Shown one piece after another: positions 27,901 to 35,398 of a stretch of DNA of 64,000 nt; the stretch's first letter is position 1, and the number at the start of each line of letters is the position of its first letter. A program made the position numbers and the translations under genes. The stretch is from positions 1 to 64,000 of the forward strand of contig DAIOSV010000001.1 in the NCBI GenBank assembly GCA_036752345.1, given 5' to 3'. The stretch comes from UBA1715 sp036752345 (GTDB lineage: Bacteria > Bacteroidota > Bacteroidia > Bacteroidales > UBA1715). The notes under the pieces are model-generated. The model was not told where the DNA came from and did not search any database. It worked only from the letters and a program-made list of their open reading frames with translations.

Positions 27901-29192
27901 ATTGCTTTCATGTCTTGGCCTCCAATGTCAAGAATGAACGACACTTCGGGTTCTATCTTTTTGGCAGCAGTAGTGTGCGCAATTGTTTCTACAATACCTT
28001 CGTCCATGTTGAAGGCAGCGCGGATTAAGTCTTCACCGTAGCCGGTAACAGCCGAACGCAATACTTTGAGTGTCTTGCATTGTAACATATTGCAACACGC
28101 TTCCAATCCTTCGGTAACCGCTAAAATCGGGTTCCCTTTGTTGTTGTCGTAGTGCGAAGCTATGAGTTTGCCTTCTGCATTGAGAAGTACCACTTTCGTT
28201 GTTGTTGAACCACTGTCTACGCCAAGAAAAACCTCTATCTCGTCTTGATCTGGTGCTTCTTGAGCTTCTGGAATAGCAACAATTTTTCGGTTTTGTTTCC
28301 AAGTCTCAAAATCGTTTTCGTCTTTAAACAAAGGCTCTAAACGGTTTTTGGTAACAATGTTGTTACTTCGTTCTATTTTTTGGTAAATCTCATCAATATC
28401 GTATTCTTCTTCATTTGAAGCTGCAACCAAAGCACTTCCCATTGCTGGAAATAATTCGCTATTCTCTGGGCAGTATGCTTGTTCTTCGGTGCAATTAATG
28501 AATTTCCGCATAATCTTTTGCAATGCGGGAATGTAGGTAAGCGGTCCTCCAATAAAGAGTACGTTTGGTTTAATATCAATACCGCGAGAAAGCGCATTGA
28601 TTACCTGCAAGGCTACGGCATGAAAGGCTGAAGCGGCAATGTCGGTAATAGGCACTTTGCGACTGATGAGGTTTTGTACGTCAGTTTTGGCAAACACACC
28701 ACAACGAGACGCTATAGTGTAGGTCTGTGTTGATTGTTCGGCTAGTTTGTTGAGTTCTTGCGTTTCAACGTTGAGTAGCGTAGCTATTTGGTCGATGAAC
28801 GCTCCTGTACCACCGGCACAGCTTCCGTTCATACGAATGTCGGGTGATTTGCCGTCTTCGAAGAAAATGATTTTGGCATCTTCACCGCCTATGTCAACCA
28901 AGGTGTGTACGTTAGTGTAGTGTTTTTGAATAACTTCTGATGCGGCAATTACTTCTTGTACAAAAGGTAAATTTTGTTGTTCGGCAATACCCATGGCTGC
29001 ACTACCTGTGAGACATATTTTAACCGATTTTTCCTGACCAAATTTTTCTTTGATTTGGTCAAGTATCTGAAGTATGCTTTCTTTTATTCTGGTATTATGT
29101 CGTTGATAGGAGGTGTAAACAATTTTACCTCCTAATGTTGCTACAGCTTTCGCCGTAGTCGAACCGATATCAATCCCTAAGTGTAATTTCAC
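24924..29192 (-). CDS. Giant 2-hydroxyacyl-CoA dehydratase activase/dehydratase-like protein
   Basis: A 1422-aa cytoplasmic Fe-S protein. It carries two BadF/BcrA/HgdC-type ASKHA ATPase domains (first LGIDIGSTTAKAVATLG near the N-terminus; second LGVDSGSTTTKVVLLN). Both have the cluster-binding cysteines (SCAGGTGAF plus SRCGVFAKTD; ACSSGCGSF plus SRCTVFMNSQ). A DUF2229-type domain with cysteines RGCSNNC follows (about 635-900), and then a long region like the dehydratase B/D component. Such fusions are widespread in anaerobes, and their substrate is not established. The start is taken as GTG at 29192, where LHLGIDIG begins; the extended frame to 29261 would cross the -7 box at 29210-29217. 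Confidence 0.85.
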   Translation of the reverse strand: MKLHLGIDIGSTTAKAVATLGGKIVYTSYQRHNTRIKESILQILDQIKEKFGQEKSVKICLTGSAAMGIAEQQNLPFVQEVIAASEVIQKHYTNVHTLVDIGGEDAKIIFFEDGKSPDIRMNGSCAGGTGAFIDQIATLLNVETQELNKLAEQSTQTYTIASRCGVFAKTDVQNLISRKVPITDIAASAFHAVALQVINALSRGIDIKPNVLFIGGPLTYIPALQKIMRKFINCTEEQAYCPENSELFPAMGSALVAASNEEEYDIDEIYQKIERSNNIVTKNRLEPLFKDENDFETWKQNRKIVAIPEAQEAPDQDEIEVFLGVDSGSTTTKVVLLNAEGKLIASHYDNNKGNPILAVTEGLEACCNMLQCKTLKVLRSAVTGYGEDLIRAAFNMDEGIVETIAHTTAAKKIEPEVSFILDIGGQDMKAIFLKNGKIQNVEINEACSSGCGSFVQNFAQTLNHTAESFGVLACYAPNPCDLGSRCTVFMNSQVKQSLREGAEMSEIAAGLAYSVIKNALFKVLQIKNMNVLGEKILVQGGTFKNPSIFRAMETLTGKAIYSSNKPELMGALGAAYYAQTQYNLKATSSIFIGYENRKEALDYTTRQINCRGCSNNCLVTKFTFSNDAIHYSGNKCEKIFTSKGNTKERGENLYEFKYDLLFNRDMDALNEPRNIKIGIPRILGMYANFPFWNTLFTHSGIDVVLSDESTTKIFEMGQGTIMADNICFPAKLAHGHIFNLVEKNVDRIFYPLAIYEENEYKESKNSYNCPIVSSYGEVLDSAIPAEKRNYIPLDKPIISFRDDKLLRKNCWSYLKQFGVKARTFENAFDEALREQKRFREQYKKKGFRILERAKQEGRPIVMLAGRPYHTDHLVHQKTSQILSELGASVITEEVIENIKGVSLTDYLHVAQWNYPNRILRAAQWVVNNKEYDVHFVQMNSFGCGPDSFLSDEIKEYFEQAKKSYTFIRVDEINSTGSMRLRLRSLIETIQLGEKQSASGDNVIKKTPSFTHADKKRTIIAPFFTKFHSPLIPAIFECLGYHVVTLPVSNKESVNVGLAYTNNEICFPATLVIGDILKALKSGEYDLDNTAVIMTQTGGQCRASNYIALIRKAILNCGITNVPVVSFATGGSQTNEQPGFELAWAKVVKLILACALFGDILSRMHYATIVREKEAGGTEKLTESYLDTAAELARHNDHLGILKLLKRAVQSYNEMALDNCPRPEVGIVGEIYLKYNPYANMHVADWLISQGIEPRFPDLMDFFTQEFINLKVNTKHNLRTTSLGTRIFADYLHLHYNRFAEKVEKIASKFKYYRPKHTIEQEAENAKDILSLVNQFGEGWLIPAEIVSFSQEGVNNVVSLQPFGCIANHIISKGIEKRIKTLYPKTSLLFLDFDGNTSEVNVFNRLHFLAQNAKTEFEALQQK

Positions 29193-29209
29193 GTCTTTTA
29201 TATTTGTTG

Positions 29210-29217
29210 CAAAAGTA
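29210..29217 (-). promoter_or_regulatory. -7 box before the activase gene
   Basis: TACTTTTG on the minus strand, 17 bases before the GTG chosen as start. It argues against the longer reading frame that starts at 29261. The -33 position reads TTTT rather than TTTG. Confidence 0.45.
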
Positions 29218-29284
29218 ATTATTCGTTTTGAGAAAAAAAATCGCTTTGGTATTTTTCCCAAAACCTTTACTCTAATTTATAGTA

Positions 29285-29318
29285 ACAAAAAAGGGACGAT
29301 ATTGTAATTCGTCCCTTG
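29285..29318 (-). terminator. Terminator after the GH9 gene
   Basis: Stem GGGACGA / TCGTCCC with a 9-base loop, followed on the minus strand by a TTTTTTG run, 17 bases past the GH9 stop. Confidence 0.8.
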
Positions 29319-29334
29319 TAACTATGCTATTATT

Positions 29335-31218
29335 TTATTTCACAAATTTGGAGAGTAACCGCAAGTATTGTACTTGATATCCGCCACTTACTTCACTGAT
29401 TGACCATGCATTGATAGGCCATCCGTTGTTGATATCCATGTAGGATTTTTGTGCCGGTTGGTTTGTCAAAGGTTTTATGTCAACTTCAAAACAGCGAGCA
29501 TTGTTGTATTCGTTTCCGCAGTTTTTTGGGCAACATTGATCCCATGCGTATTCCAAGTTAGGGCCACCGCATACAAATCCAGGTGCCGGTCCGTATTTTG
29601 AAACACCGGCTTCGTCCCATTTGTCGCTGCCGTTTTCAAACCAGCAATGGTAAATTTGACGCACACTATTTTCGGCACCGTATTTCCCCATATTTGTCAA
29701 ATAGCATTTGTTAAGAGGATTTACACCGTGTAAGTAGTGAATGTAGCGTTCTGCGTATTCCAAAGCGTCATTTTTAATTTCCGGCATAATGTTGTATTGA
29801 ACCAAATTATAGTAAATGCAACCTTGTTTTGCCTTAGTACCATTGCTTCCCCATACATAATCTTTTTGGAATGCCAAATAGGGGTCGTCGTCGGCTTCTA
29901 TGGCGAATAAGTTAAAGATAGTGTCGGTTGCTTGCGCATATACGGCTTTGATTTTGTTCACAATTTCAGGTTTCGCATCTTTCATTGAGGTGTAGTAGAG
30001 CAACATGTCTTGGTTTGCTTCGCCAAATGGGAACACCAAAACCCAATTAATCATGCGGGCAATTTGGTAGTTGTTTTCAAAGAACACTTTGTATTTGTTG
30101 TTACCTGTTGCATCGTACAAACGCAATGCAGCATTTAGTTTCTTTTCGGCGCGAGTTAGGTCGTCAACTTCTTGCTGACCTGCTGCCAAACCTTGTGTGC
30201 CGTGTTCTGCACTATTGTTGTAGAACAACACATTTGGATTGTCGTCGGCCCAATTCCATGCTGCTATGGCTGCTTTAAGAAGTTTTTCGGAGAATTGTTT
30301 GTCAATGTCTTTAAACATTTTTGCTCCGTATGCGTATGCTGCCGCTGCCGAAAGGGCAGAAGAAGTGCTTGGTCCGCCCCAATAACTTGGTGCTGTGCAC
30401 GCAGAAGGAGGAGTGGCTTCTTTGGAACTTACCACTGCTACCACGCTACCATTTTCAAACTGTAAGCGGAGCAAGTGTTCTAGTCCAAAACGAACTTCGT
30501 CGAGCAAGTCGGGAATGCCGTTGCCCGATTCCGGTATGTTGAAATCGTCGGTCCAAATAGCTGGGTTTTCTTCGTATGTAAGAAGAAGGTACATAATGTA
30601 GTCAGCTGTCCAACTGGTGTATCGGTTAAAGTCACCGGCATCGTACCAACCGCCGTGTACGTCTTTTTCTGTTGTTGAATCATCTTTATGAAGAAAATCA
30701 CGGCAGTTTTTGTCTTGGTGAGGGCCAACGTGGCTTGCTTTGTCTGCCCACCCCTCTCCTGCATATTTTGCTAATTTTTCATATCCTGCACGTTGGTAGT
30801 AGAAATAGCGGAACGCACTGTGTAGTGCTGCTTTGTACACGGTGTCGGCAATGGCGAATTCAAAAGATTTTTCTTTCGTTTTAAGGTCTTTTACATAGTA
30901 TGAACCCGGTTGTTGCACTTCGCTGAAGTCAAAACGCCACACTTTGTCGCCACAGGTAGAGTCAACGGCACCATCGCGCCAAATGACAGGCGTGCCTTTG
31001 AATACCACTTTGTTTGTCTTGGCATCAACAACTGCATATCTTTTGCTTGGAGTGAAAGACTCGTTGGCATCGAAACCAATTTGCGGGCTGCGAACGATTG
31101 CGATTTTTTTCGCTTCGGGCAAATAGCCGAATTGGTCAACCACTATGTATTTACTTTGATTTTGAGAGAAAACGCACCAAGGAATGATAGCTAACAGTAC
31201 AGTGAAGAGTTTTTTCAT
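29335..31218 (-). CDS. Glycoside hydrolase family 9 endoglucanase/cellodextrinase
   Basis: Hydrolyses beta-1,4-glucans or cello-oligosaccharides by an inverting mechanism. The 627-aa protein has a signal peptide (1-19), an N-terminal CelD-type Ig-like domain (about 23-122, with VVDQFGYLPEAKKIAIV), and then the (alpha/alpha)6 GH9 domain. The catalytic base Asp pair lies in GGWYDAGDFNRY (D193, D196). The substrate-loop motif is GVNPLNKCYLTNMG, and the probable proton-donor Glu is in SISEVSGGYQ near the C-terminus. There is no T9SS sorting domain, so it is probably periplasmic, fitting processing of imported oligosaccharides. It stands alone, with a promoter and a terminator. A fragment of a second copy lies 1.6 kb away. 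Confidence 0.93.
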   Translation of the reverse strand: MKKLFTVLLAIIPWCVFSQNQSKYIVVDQFGYLPEAKKIAIVRSPQIGFDANESFTPSKRYAVVDAKTNKVVFKGTPVIWRDGAVDSTCGDKVWRFDFSEVQQPGSYYVKDLKTKEKSFEFAIADTVYKAALHSAFRYFYYQRAGYEKLAKYAGEGWADKASHVGPHQDKNCRDFLHKDDSTTEKDVHGGWYDAGDFNRYTSWTADYIMYLLLTYEENPAIWTDDFNIPESGNGIPDLLDEVRFGLEHLLRLQFENGSVVAVVSSKEATPPSACTAPSYWGGPSTSSALSAAAAYAYGAKMFKDIDKQFSEKLLKAAIAAWNWADDNPNVLFYNNSAEHGTQGLAAGQQEVDDLTRAEKKLNAALRLYDATGNNKYKVFFENNYQIARMINWVLVFPFGEANQDMLLYYTSMKDAKPEIVNKIKAVYAQATDTIFNLFAIEADDDPYLAFQKDYVWGSNGTKAKQGCIYYNLVQYNIMPEIKNDALEYAERYIHYLHGVNPLNKCYLTNMGKYGAENSVRQIYHCWFENGSDKWDEAGVSKYGPAPGFVCGGPNLEYAWDQCCPKNCGNEYNNARCFEVDIKPLTNQPAQKSYMDINNGWPINAWSISEVSGGYQVQYLRLLSKFVK

Positions 31219-31245
31219 TTGAATTTTTATTTTTTGAGTTTATGC

Positions 31246-31277
31246 AAAAGTAAAAAATATAATTAACTATCTCCAAT
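31246..31277 (-). promoter_or_regulatory. Promoter of the GH9 gene
   Basis: On the minus strand ATTG (31274-31277) is followed after 20 bases by TACTTTTG (31246-31253), 27 bases before the ATG. Confidence 0.5.
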
Positions 31278-31482
31278 TGTCAAGGAAATTGTTTGCCGTA
31301 CTGATTTTTGCTTTATTGTCCTCTTGCAAAAACAATCCTAAAACTGTCTTTGTAACTCTTATCTCTAGGCTATTGCCATTTTCGTTACGATAGTTTGAAA
31401 TAAGAAAACTGTATATTTTTTTATTATTATTTGCGGAAAAGTGTATATTTGAGAAATATATTTTTAAGAAAAGTGTAAAATT

Positions 31483-32598
31483 ATGTTTGCAAGAAAGATA
31501 GAACGTGTTATAAATCAGCATTTCAACTCAAAGTCTGATACAATTTTGGTAATAGAGGGTGCTCGTCAAGTTGGAAAGAGCTTTATTATTCGTCAGGTGG
31601 GGCAGAAAATGTTTAAGCATTATGTGGAAATTAATTTGGCGGATGATTTTGAAGGGAAGAAAATCTTTTCTGATATACATGATACGGAAACCTTTTATAT
31701 GCAAGTGAGTATTCTTGCAAAAGGGCAACTTGGTGGAAAAGATGACACTTTGATTTTTCTTGATGAAATNNNNNNNNNNNNNNNNNNNNNNNNNNNNNNN
31801 NNNNNNNNNNNNNNNNNNNNNNNNNNNNNNNNNNNNNNNNNNNNNNNNNNNNNNNNNNNNNNNNNNNNNTTGCCGGATGCGGTGAAAACATTTGTTGAAA
31901 CTCAAAACATAGTACAAATGCGTTCCATTCAAACCGAGATTCATTCTATGTACGGAATTGATGCGTCAAAATATGAAAAAGAAAAGAAGCTGAAAATTCG
32001 AAAAATTTATGATTTGGTGCCATCGTTCATGGAAAATAAAAAGAAACGTGTGGTGCTTAAAGAAATTGAGCAAAAAGCTCAGGCACGTTTTTCTTATTAT
32101 CAGGACGAGTTTGAGTATTTGGTAGCGAGTGGTATTACGTTAGAAGTCAGAGCAATTTCTAATCCAAAGTTTCCTCTTGTTGAGTCTACGGTCAAAAATC
32201 TTTTAAAACTCTATTTGAACGATGCAGGCTTGCTCTCTAATATTTTGTTTAATCAAAATATTGGGGCAATATTACATACCGAAAATAGTATAAACCTTGG
32301 CTCTTTGTATGAATGCGTGGTTGCAACCGAATTAAAGGCACACGGGCATATGCTCTATTATTATGACAACAAGACAAATGGCGAGGTTGATTATTTAATT
32401 GATGACTTTGAGCATTTGAGCGTGCTTCCTATCGAGGTGAAATCGGGGAAAAATTACAATATTCATAGCGCATTGTCTCGTTTTGTGAGCGTACCTGACT
32501 ATCATATAAAACAGGGGATTGTTCTTTCAAACGAACGTGAAATCAAAACGGAAGGGAAAATATTGTATTTGCCAATTTACCATGTTATGTTTTTATAG
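31483..32598 (+). CDS. DUF4143-type AAA ATPase, interrupted by an assembly gap
   Basis: Predicted P-loop ATPase of the DUF4143 (archaeal-ATPase-like) family, whose cellular role is unknown. Visible parts are Walker A EGARQVGKSF (about 25-34), Walker B LIFLDE just before the N run, and the DUF4143 C-terminal domain with a PD-(D/E)XK-like pattern (NGEVDYLID, then PIEVKSGK). Bases 31770-31869 are N. In homologues I remember, about 90-100 residues separate Walker B from the LPDAV segment, so the true gap is probably near 280 bases and the frame across the N run is accidental. A TATATTTG box lies at 31444-31451. It is on the opposite strand to both neighbours and sits between the GH9 gene and a GH9 fragment. 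Confidence 0.85.
   Translation: MFARKIERVINQHFNSKSDTILVIEGARQVGKSFIIRQVGQKMFKHYVEINLADDFEGKKIFSDIHDTETFYMQVSILAKGQLGGKDDTLIFLDEXXXXXXXXXXXXXXXXXXXXXXXXXXXXXXXXXXLPDAVKTFVETQNIVQMRSIQTEIHSMYGIDASKYEKEKKLKIRKIYDLVPSFMENKKKRVVLKEIEQKAQARFSYYQDEFEYLVASGITLEVRAISNPKFPLVESTVKNLLKLYLNDAGLLSNILFNQNIGAILHTENSINLGSLYECVVATELKAHGHMLYYYDNKTNGEVDYLIDDFEHLSVLPIEVKSGKNYNIHSALSRFVSVPDYHIKQGIVLSNEREIKTEGKILYLPIYHVMFL
31770..31869. other. Assembly gap inside the first DUF4143 ATPase gene
   Basis: A run of exactly 100 N with no shared sequence at the two edges, so unlike the gap at 24.8 kb it hides real sequence. Its length is likely a placeholder. Confidence 0.8.
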
Positions 32599-32624
32599 GA
32601 AATAGGAGACTATGTATTCTGTCA

Positions 32625-32686
32625 ACTCCATAGCATTTGCTTGGAGTGAATGATTGGTTGGCTTCGAAAGTAATTTGCGGGCTGCC
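32625..32686 (-). pseudogene. Remnant of a GH9 N-terminal (CelD-type Ig) domain
   Basis: Read on the minus strand this stretch encodes GSPQITFEANQSFTPSKCYG. That matches residues 43-62 of the intact GH9 enzyme (RSPQIGFDANESFTPSKRYA) at 14 of 20 positions. At the DNA level a 50-base core differs from the intact gene (31033-31092) at six positions. Nothing before or after it resembles a GH9 gene, so it is a short decayed fragment. It lies 27 bases past the stop of the DUF4143 ATPase and just before the pfp terminator, in the same orientation as the intact gene. Confidence 0.75.
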
Positions 32687-32710
32687 CACAAATCCTTGTG
32701 GCATAAAATA

Positions 32711-32742
32711 AAAAAAGGGATTGACCTTTCGATCAATCCCTT
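32711..32742 (-). terminator. Terminator after the PPi-phosphofructokinase gene
   Basis: Stem GGGATTGA / TCAATCCC with an 8-base loop and a T run on the minus strand, 23 bases past the stop. Confidence 0.8.
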
Positions 32743-32764
32743 TGTGTTATTCTCCTAGCGAGAA

Positions 32765-34411
32765 TTATTTAGTTTGTTCCAATAACAATGTTTTTGTTGT
32801 TTGGTCGCATACAGCAGAAGGGCCGAAGTATTGAATTGGTCCCGGGTAGATGTATGAAGTTGTTTTTGCCCATTCGTCACGTTTTGAAGCGAAGAATTTG
32901 AAAGGAGCACCATCAAGTTTTACAAGAGCTTTTTGGATAACCGGTTTCATTTTCGCATTACGACGTTCCATGTTCATCATAGCTGTGATAGGAATACCAC
33001 CTGCAATCCATTGGTCAGCTGGTTTTGTAGTATTACGAACCGATGACATATAACCTGTTTTTCCAGCAGCAATAAGAACTGATGCTGTGAAACCTAATGA
33101 GTAGCAGTAGTCAGCGTCGAAGTTTGAAGGAGCAGCACAACGACCTTCGTAACCGAAGAAGTGGTGTTGTGTAGAGAATTTACCTACATATTTACCTTCT
33201 TTTTTCCAAGCTGCCAATTTCTTGCCAACCATTTCAGCCAAAAGTTGTTCTGTTTCAATCAATGAAACTTGTACGTTTCCGTGTGGGTCACGTTCCAATG
33301 CCAATTGTTTAGAAACGGCAGTTGGCAAGCTTTCGAAGATTGCTGCATTTTCTTTTGAAAGGTGGTCAATAATGAATTTTATTTTGTCATCAGCACCAAT
33401 TTGGTCGAATTCTGCTTGGTTTGCAGCAAGCATATCGTTAAGTTCTACAATAAGTTTTTTGATTGCAGGAACGAATTCAATCAAACCTTCAGGAACCAAT
33501 ACAGTACCGAAGTTTTCGCCGTTAGCAGCACGATTTGCAACTATTTGTGCAATGTATGTAACGATGTCGTCTAATGATTGATTTTTTGTTTCAACTTCTT
33601 CACCTACGATAGTAACGTTTGGTTGTGTTTGTAGTGCACATTCCAATGTAACGTGGCTGGCAGAACGTCCCATCAATTTGATGAAGTGCCAGTATTTTTT
33701 TGCTGAGTTAGCATCGCGTTCAATGTTACCAATAACTTCAGAATATACCTTAGTAGCTGTATCGAAACCGAATGAAGTTTCAATCATGTCGTTTTTAAGG
33801 TCACCGTCGATAGTTTTTGGACAACCAATTACTTGGATGCCTGCTTTTTTCTGTAAGTAGTATTCTGCCAACACGCATGCGTTTGTGTTAGAGTCGTCAC
33901 CACCAATGATTACAACAGCTTTGATACCTAATTTGTTGCAGATTTCAATTCCTTTGTCGAATTGTTCTGTTTCTTCAAGTTTTGTACGACCTGAACCAAT
34001 AATATCAAAACCACCGGTATTGCGATATTCATCAATAATAGTAGAGGTTAATTCAATATATTTGTGGTCAACCAATCCGCTAGGACCGCCCAAGAAACCA
34101 TACAATTTGCTGTCTTTGTTGATTCTTTTAATACCGTCGAACAAACCTGAGATTACGTTGTGTCCGCCAGGAGCTTGACCGCCCGAAAGGATAACGCCTA
34201 CGTTGAATGCTTTCACGTTTTCGAGTTGTGAACCTTCTTCAAACGTTACGATAGGCATTCCGTACGTGTTAGGAAATAATTCCTTGATTTCTGATTGGTT
34301 GGCAACTGATTGTGTTGCGTTACCATCTACAACTTTCACATTGCCTTTGAGTGATTTAGGCAATTTAGGAGCATACGTTGCTCTTTCTTTTTGTAATGCG
34401 CTAATAGCCAT
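32765..34411 (-). CDS. pfp: Pyrophosphate-dependent 6-phosphofructokinase
   Basis: Reversibly phosphorylates fructose 6-phosphate with pyrophosphate in glycolysis, saving ATP in anaerobes. The 548-aa length is that of the long PPi-PFK clade. Motifs are GVILSGGQAPGGHN (phosphate loop), IIGGDDSNTNA (the second Asp is the residue that goes with PPi use), PKTIDGDLKND with the catalytic Asp and the PPi-type Lys, and KLMGRSASHVTLE for the sugar phosphate. It is monocistronic with a strong terminator. Highly regular codon use suggests strong expression. Confidence 0.95.
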   Translation of the reverse strand: MAISALQKERATYAPKLPKSLKGNVKVVDGNATQSVANQSEIKELFPNTYGMPIVTFEEGSQLENVKAFNVGVILSGGQAPGGHNVISGLFDGIKRINKDSKLYGFLGGPSGLVDHKYIELTSTIIDEYRNTGGFDIIGSGRTKLEETEQFDKGIEICNKLGIKAVVIIGGDDSNTNACVLAEYYLQKKAGIQVIGCPKTIDGDLKNDMIETSFGFDTATKVYSEVIGNIERDANSAKKYWHFIKLMGRSASHVTLECALQTQPNVTIVGEEVETKNQSLDDIVTYIAQIVANRAANGENFGTVLVPEGLIEFVPAIKKLIVELNDMLAANQAEFDQIGADDKIKFIIDHLSKENAAIFESLPTAVSKQLALERDPHGNVQVSLIETEQLLAEMVGKKLAAWKKEGKYVGKFSTQHHFFGYEGRCAAPSNFDADYCYSLGFTASVLIAAGKTGYMSSVRNTTKPADQWIAGGIPITAMMNMERRNAKMKPVIQKALVKLDGAPFKFFASKRDEWAKTTSYIYPGPIQYFGPSAVCDQTTKTLLLEQTK

Positions 34412-34574
34412 ATAATTATTTTTAAATGATACAAAAATTTGACGGTTGCGAATATAAAAAATTTCGTTGAAAACGAGCGGCTTTTGTTTGGTTTATTATT
34501 TGAAATGTGTGGCAACGCATTCCAACGTAAGTATAAAATATGGTATGCCTATATGAGTATTCAATAGAAAAATG

Positions 34575-34582
34575 TACCTTTG
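34575..34582 (+). promoter_or_regulatory. -7 box of the lipoprotein / type B T9SS operon
   Basis: TACCTTTG, 18 bases before the ATG at 34601. A possible TTG start at 34580 falls inside this box and is therefore rejected. Confidence 0.5.
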
Positions 34583-34600
34583 AATTCTAAAAAAATATCT

Positions 34601-35398
34601 ATGCGATTCCTTCAAAAATCCTTTATCGTAGGTTTCTTAAGTGCTGTAGTGCTTTCTATAGTAAGTAGCTCGTGTGGAAAAGATGCGTATGTAGAACCGC
34701 TTGATACGGTTCGTGGCATGTGGGGCTCTGCAATGTTGTATAACGAACAAGGCGTGCCCGAGGTTGACCATTCGGGTATTACCATCAACGTTCGTTGTGT
34801 AGACACTACCGCTACCAGCGTGTTGGATACTTCGTACGTTATTACTACTGATTCTAAAGGCAATTGGGAATTATACAAACCCAAAGGTGGTTGGTATTTC
34901 ATGGAATTTACCAAACCCGGATATTGCAAAAACACGGTCTATGCTTTTGATTATGACACTTCGTCGGCTGATACGCTCGAAACTATCTATTTGGCAAAAC
35001 CAACCCAAGGAAGCATAGAACTTGATTCGCTTTCGGTTGCCAATGGCGTGTTGTCAATGTATCGTACGTTATATTTTACCGCCGATTATGCTTCATACAG
35101 TTTGGCTACATGGTATTTCTTCGGGCCGTCGCCTGAGGTTTCTTCCGAAAATTATTCCTATATGTATGTGTCGGGCAGTGCGTCATCAAATGGAGCACAA
35201 AAGCAGTCGGGTGTGGTGTATAAACCTCTTGATAAGCTGCTCGAAAGTGGTTTAGCCGAAGGCTCTACCGTATATGTGCGTGCATATTGCGACAACGCCC
35301 GTGCCGTAGCGTACCGCGTTGCCGACTCTACGTGGGTGTTCCCCAATTTGCTTGAAGCGTCAAATGTCTTATCGTTCGTCATACCCGAATCTGAATGA
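34601..35398 (+). CDS. Lipoprotein, DUF3823-like, function unknown
   Basis: A 265-aa predicted lipoprotein: a hydrophobic signal ends in IVSSSC (Cys about residue 26), followed by GKDAYVEP. The N-terminal half has a carboxypeptidase-regulatory-like beta sandwich (SGITINVRCVDT ... GNWELYKPKGGWYFMEFTKPGYC), and the C-terminal half looks like a second beta domain. Overall it resembles DUF3823-type lipoproteins of Bacteroidota, but I would not insist on the family. The start at 34601 is set by the upstream -7 box. The stop overlaps the start of the next gene as ATGA, so the two products are made together and may act together at the cell surface. Confidence 0.75.
   Translation: MRFLQKSFIVGFLSAVVLSIVSSSCGKDAYVEPLDTVRGMWGSAMLYNEQGVPEVDHSGITINVRCVDTTATSVLDTSYVITTDSKGNWELYKPKGGWYFMEFTKPGYCKNTVYAFDYDTSSADTLETIYLAKPTQGSIELDSLSVANGVLSMYRTLYFTADYASYSLATWYFFGPSPEVSSENYSYMYVSGSASSNGAQKQSGVVYKPLDKLLESGLAEGSTVYVRAYCDNARAVAYRVADSTWVFPNLLEASNVLSFVIPESE

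Noticed and set aside
29193..29261. N-terminal extension of the activase protein
   Set aside because: It would include a TACTTTTG promoter box, and its residues (Lys/Phe/Arg-rich) are unlike family N-termini, which begin at LGIDIGSTT.
31390..31480. Similarity of AAAAGTGTATATTTG-type words before the first ATPase gene to the 25-bp elements before the second
   Set aside because: Only short A/T-rich words match, and their orientation relative to the genes differs; not enough to claim a shared operator.
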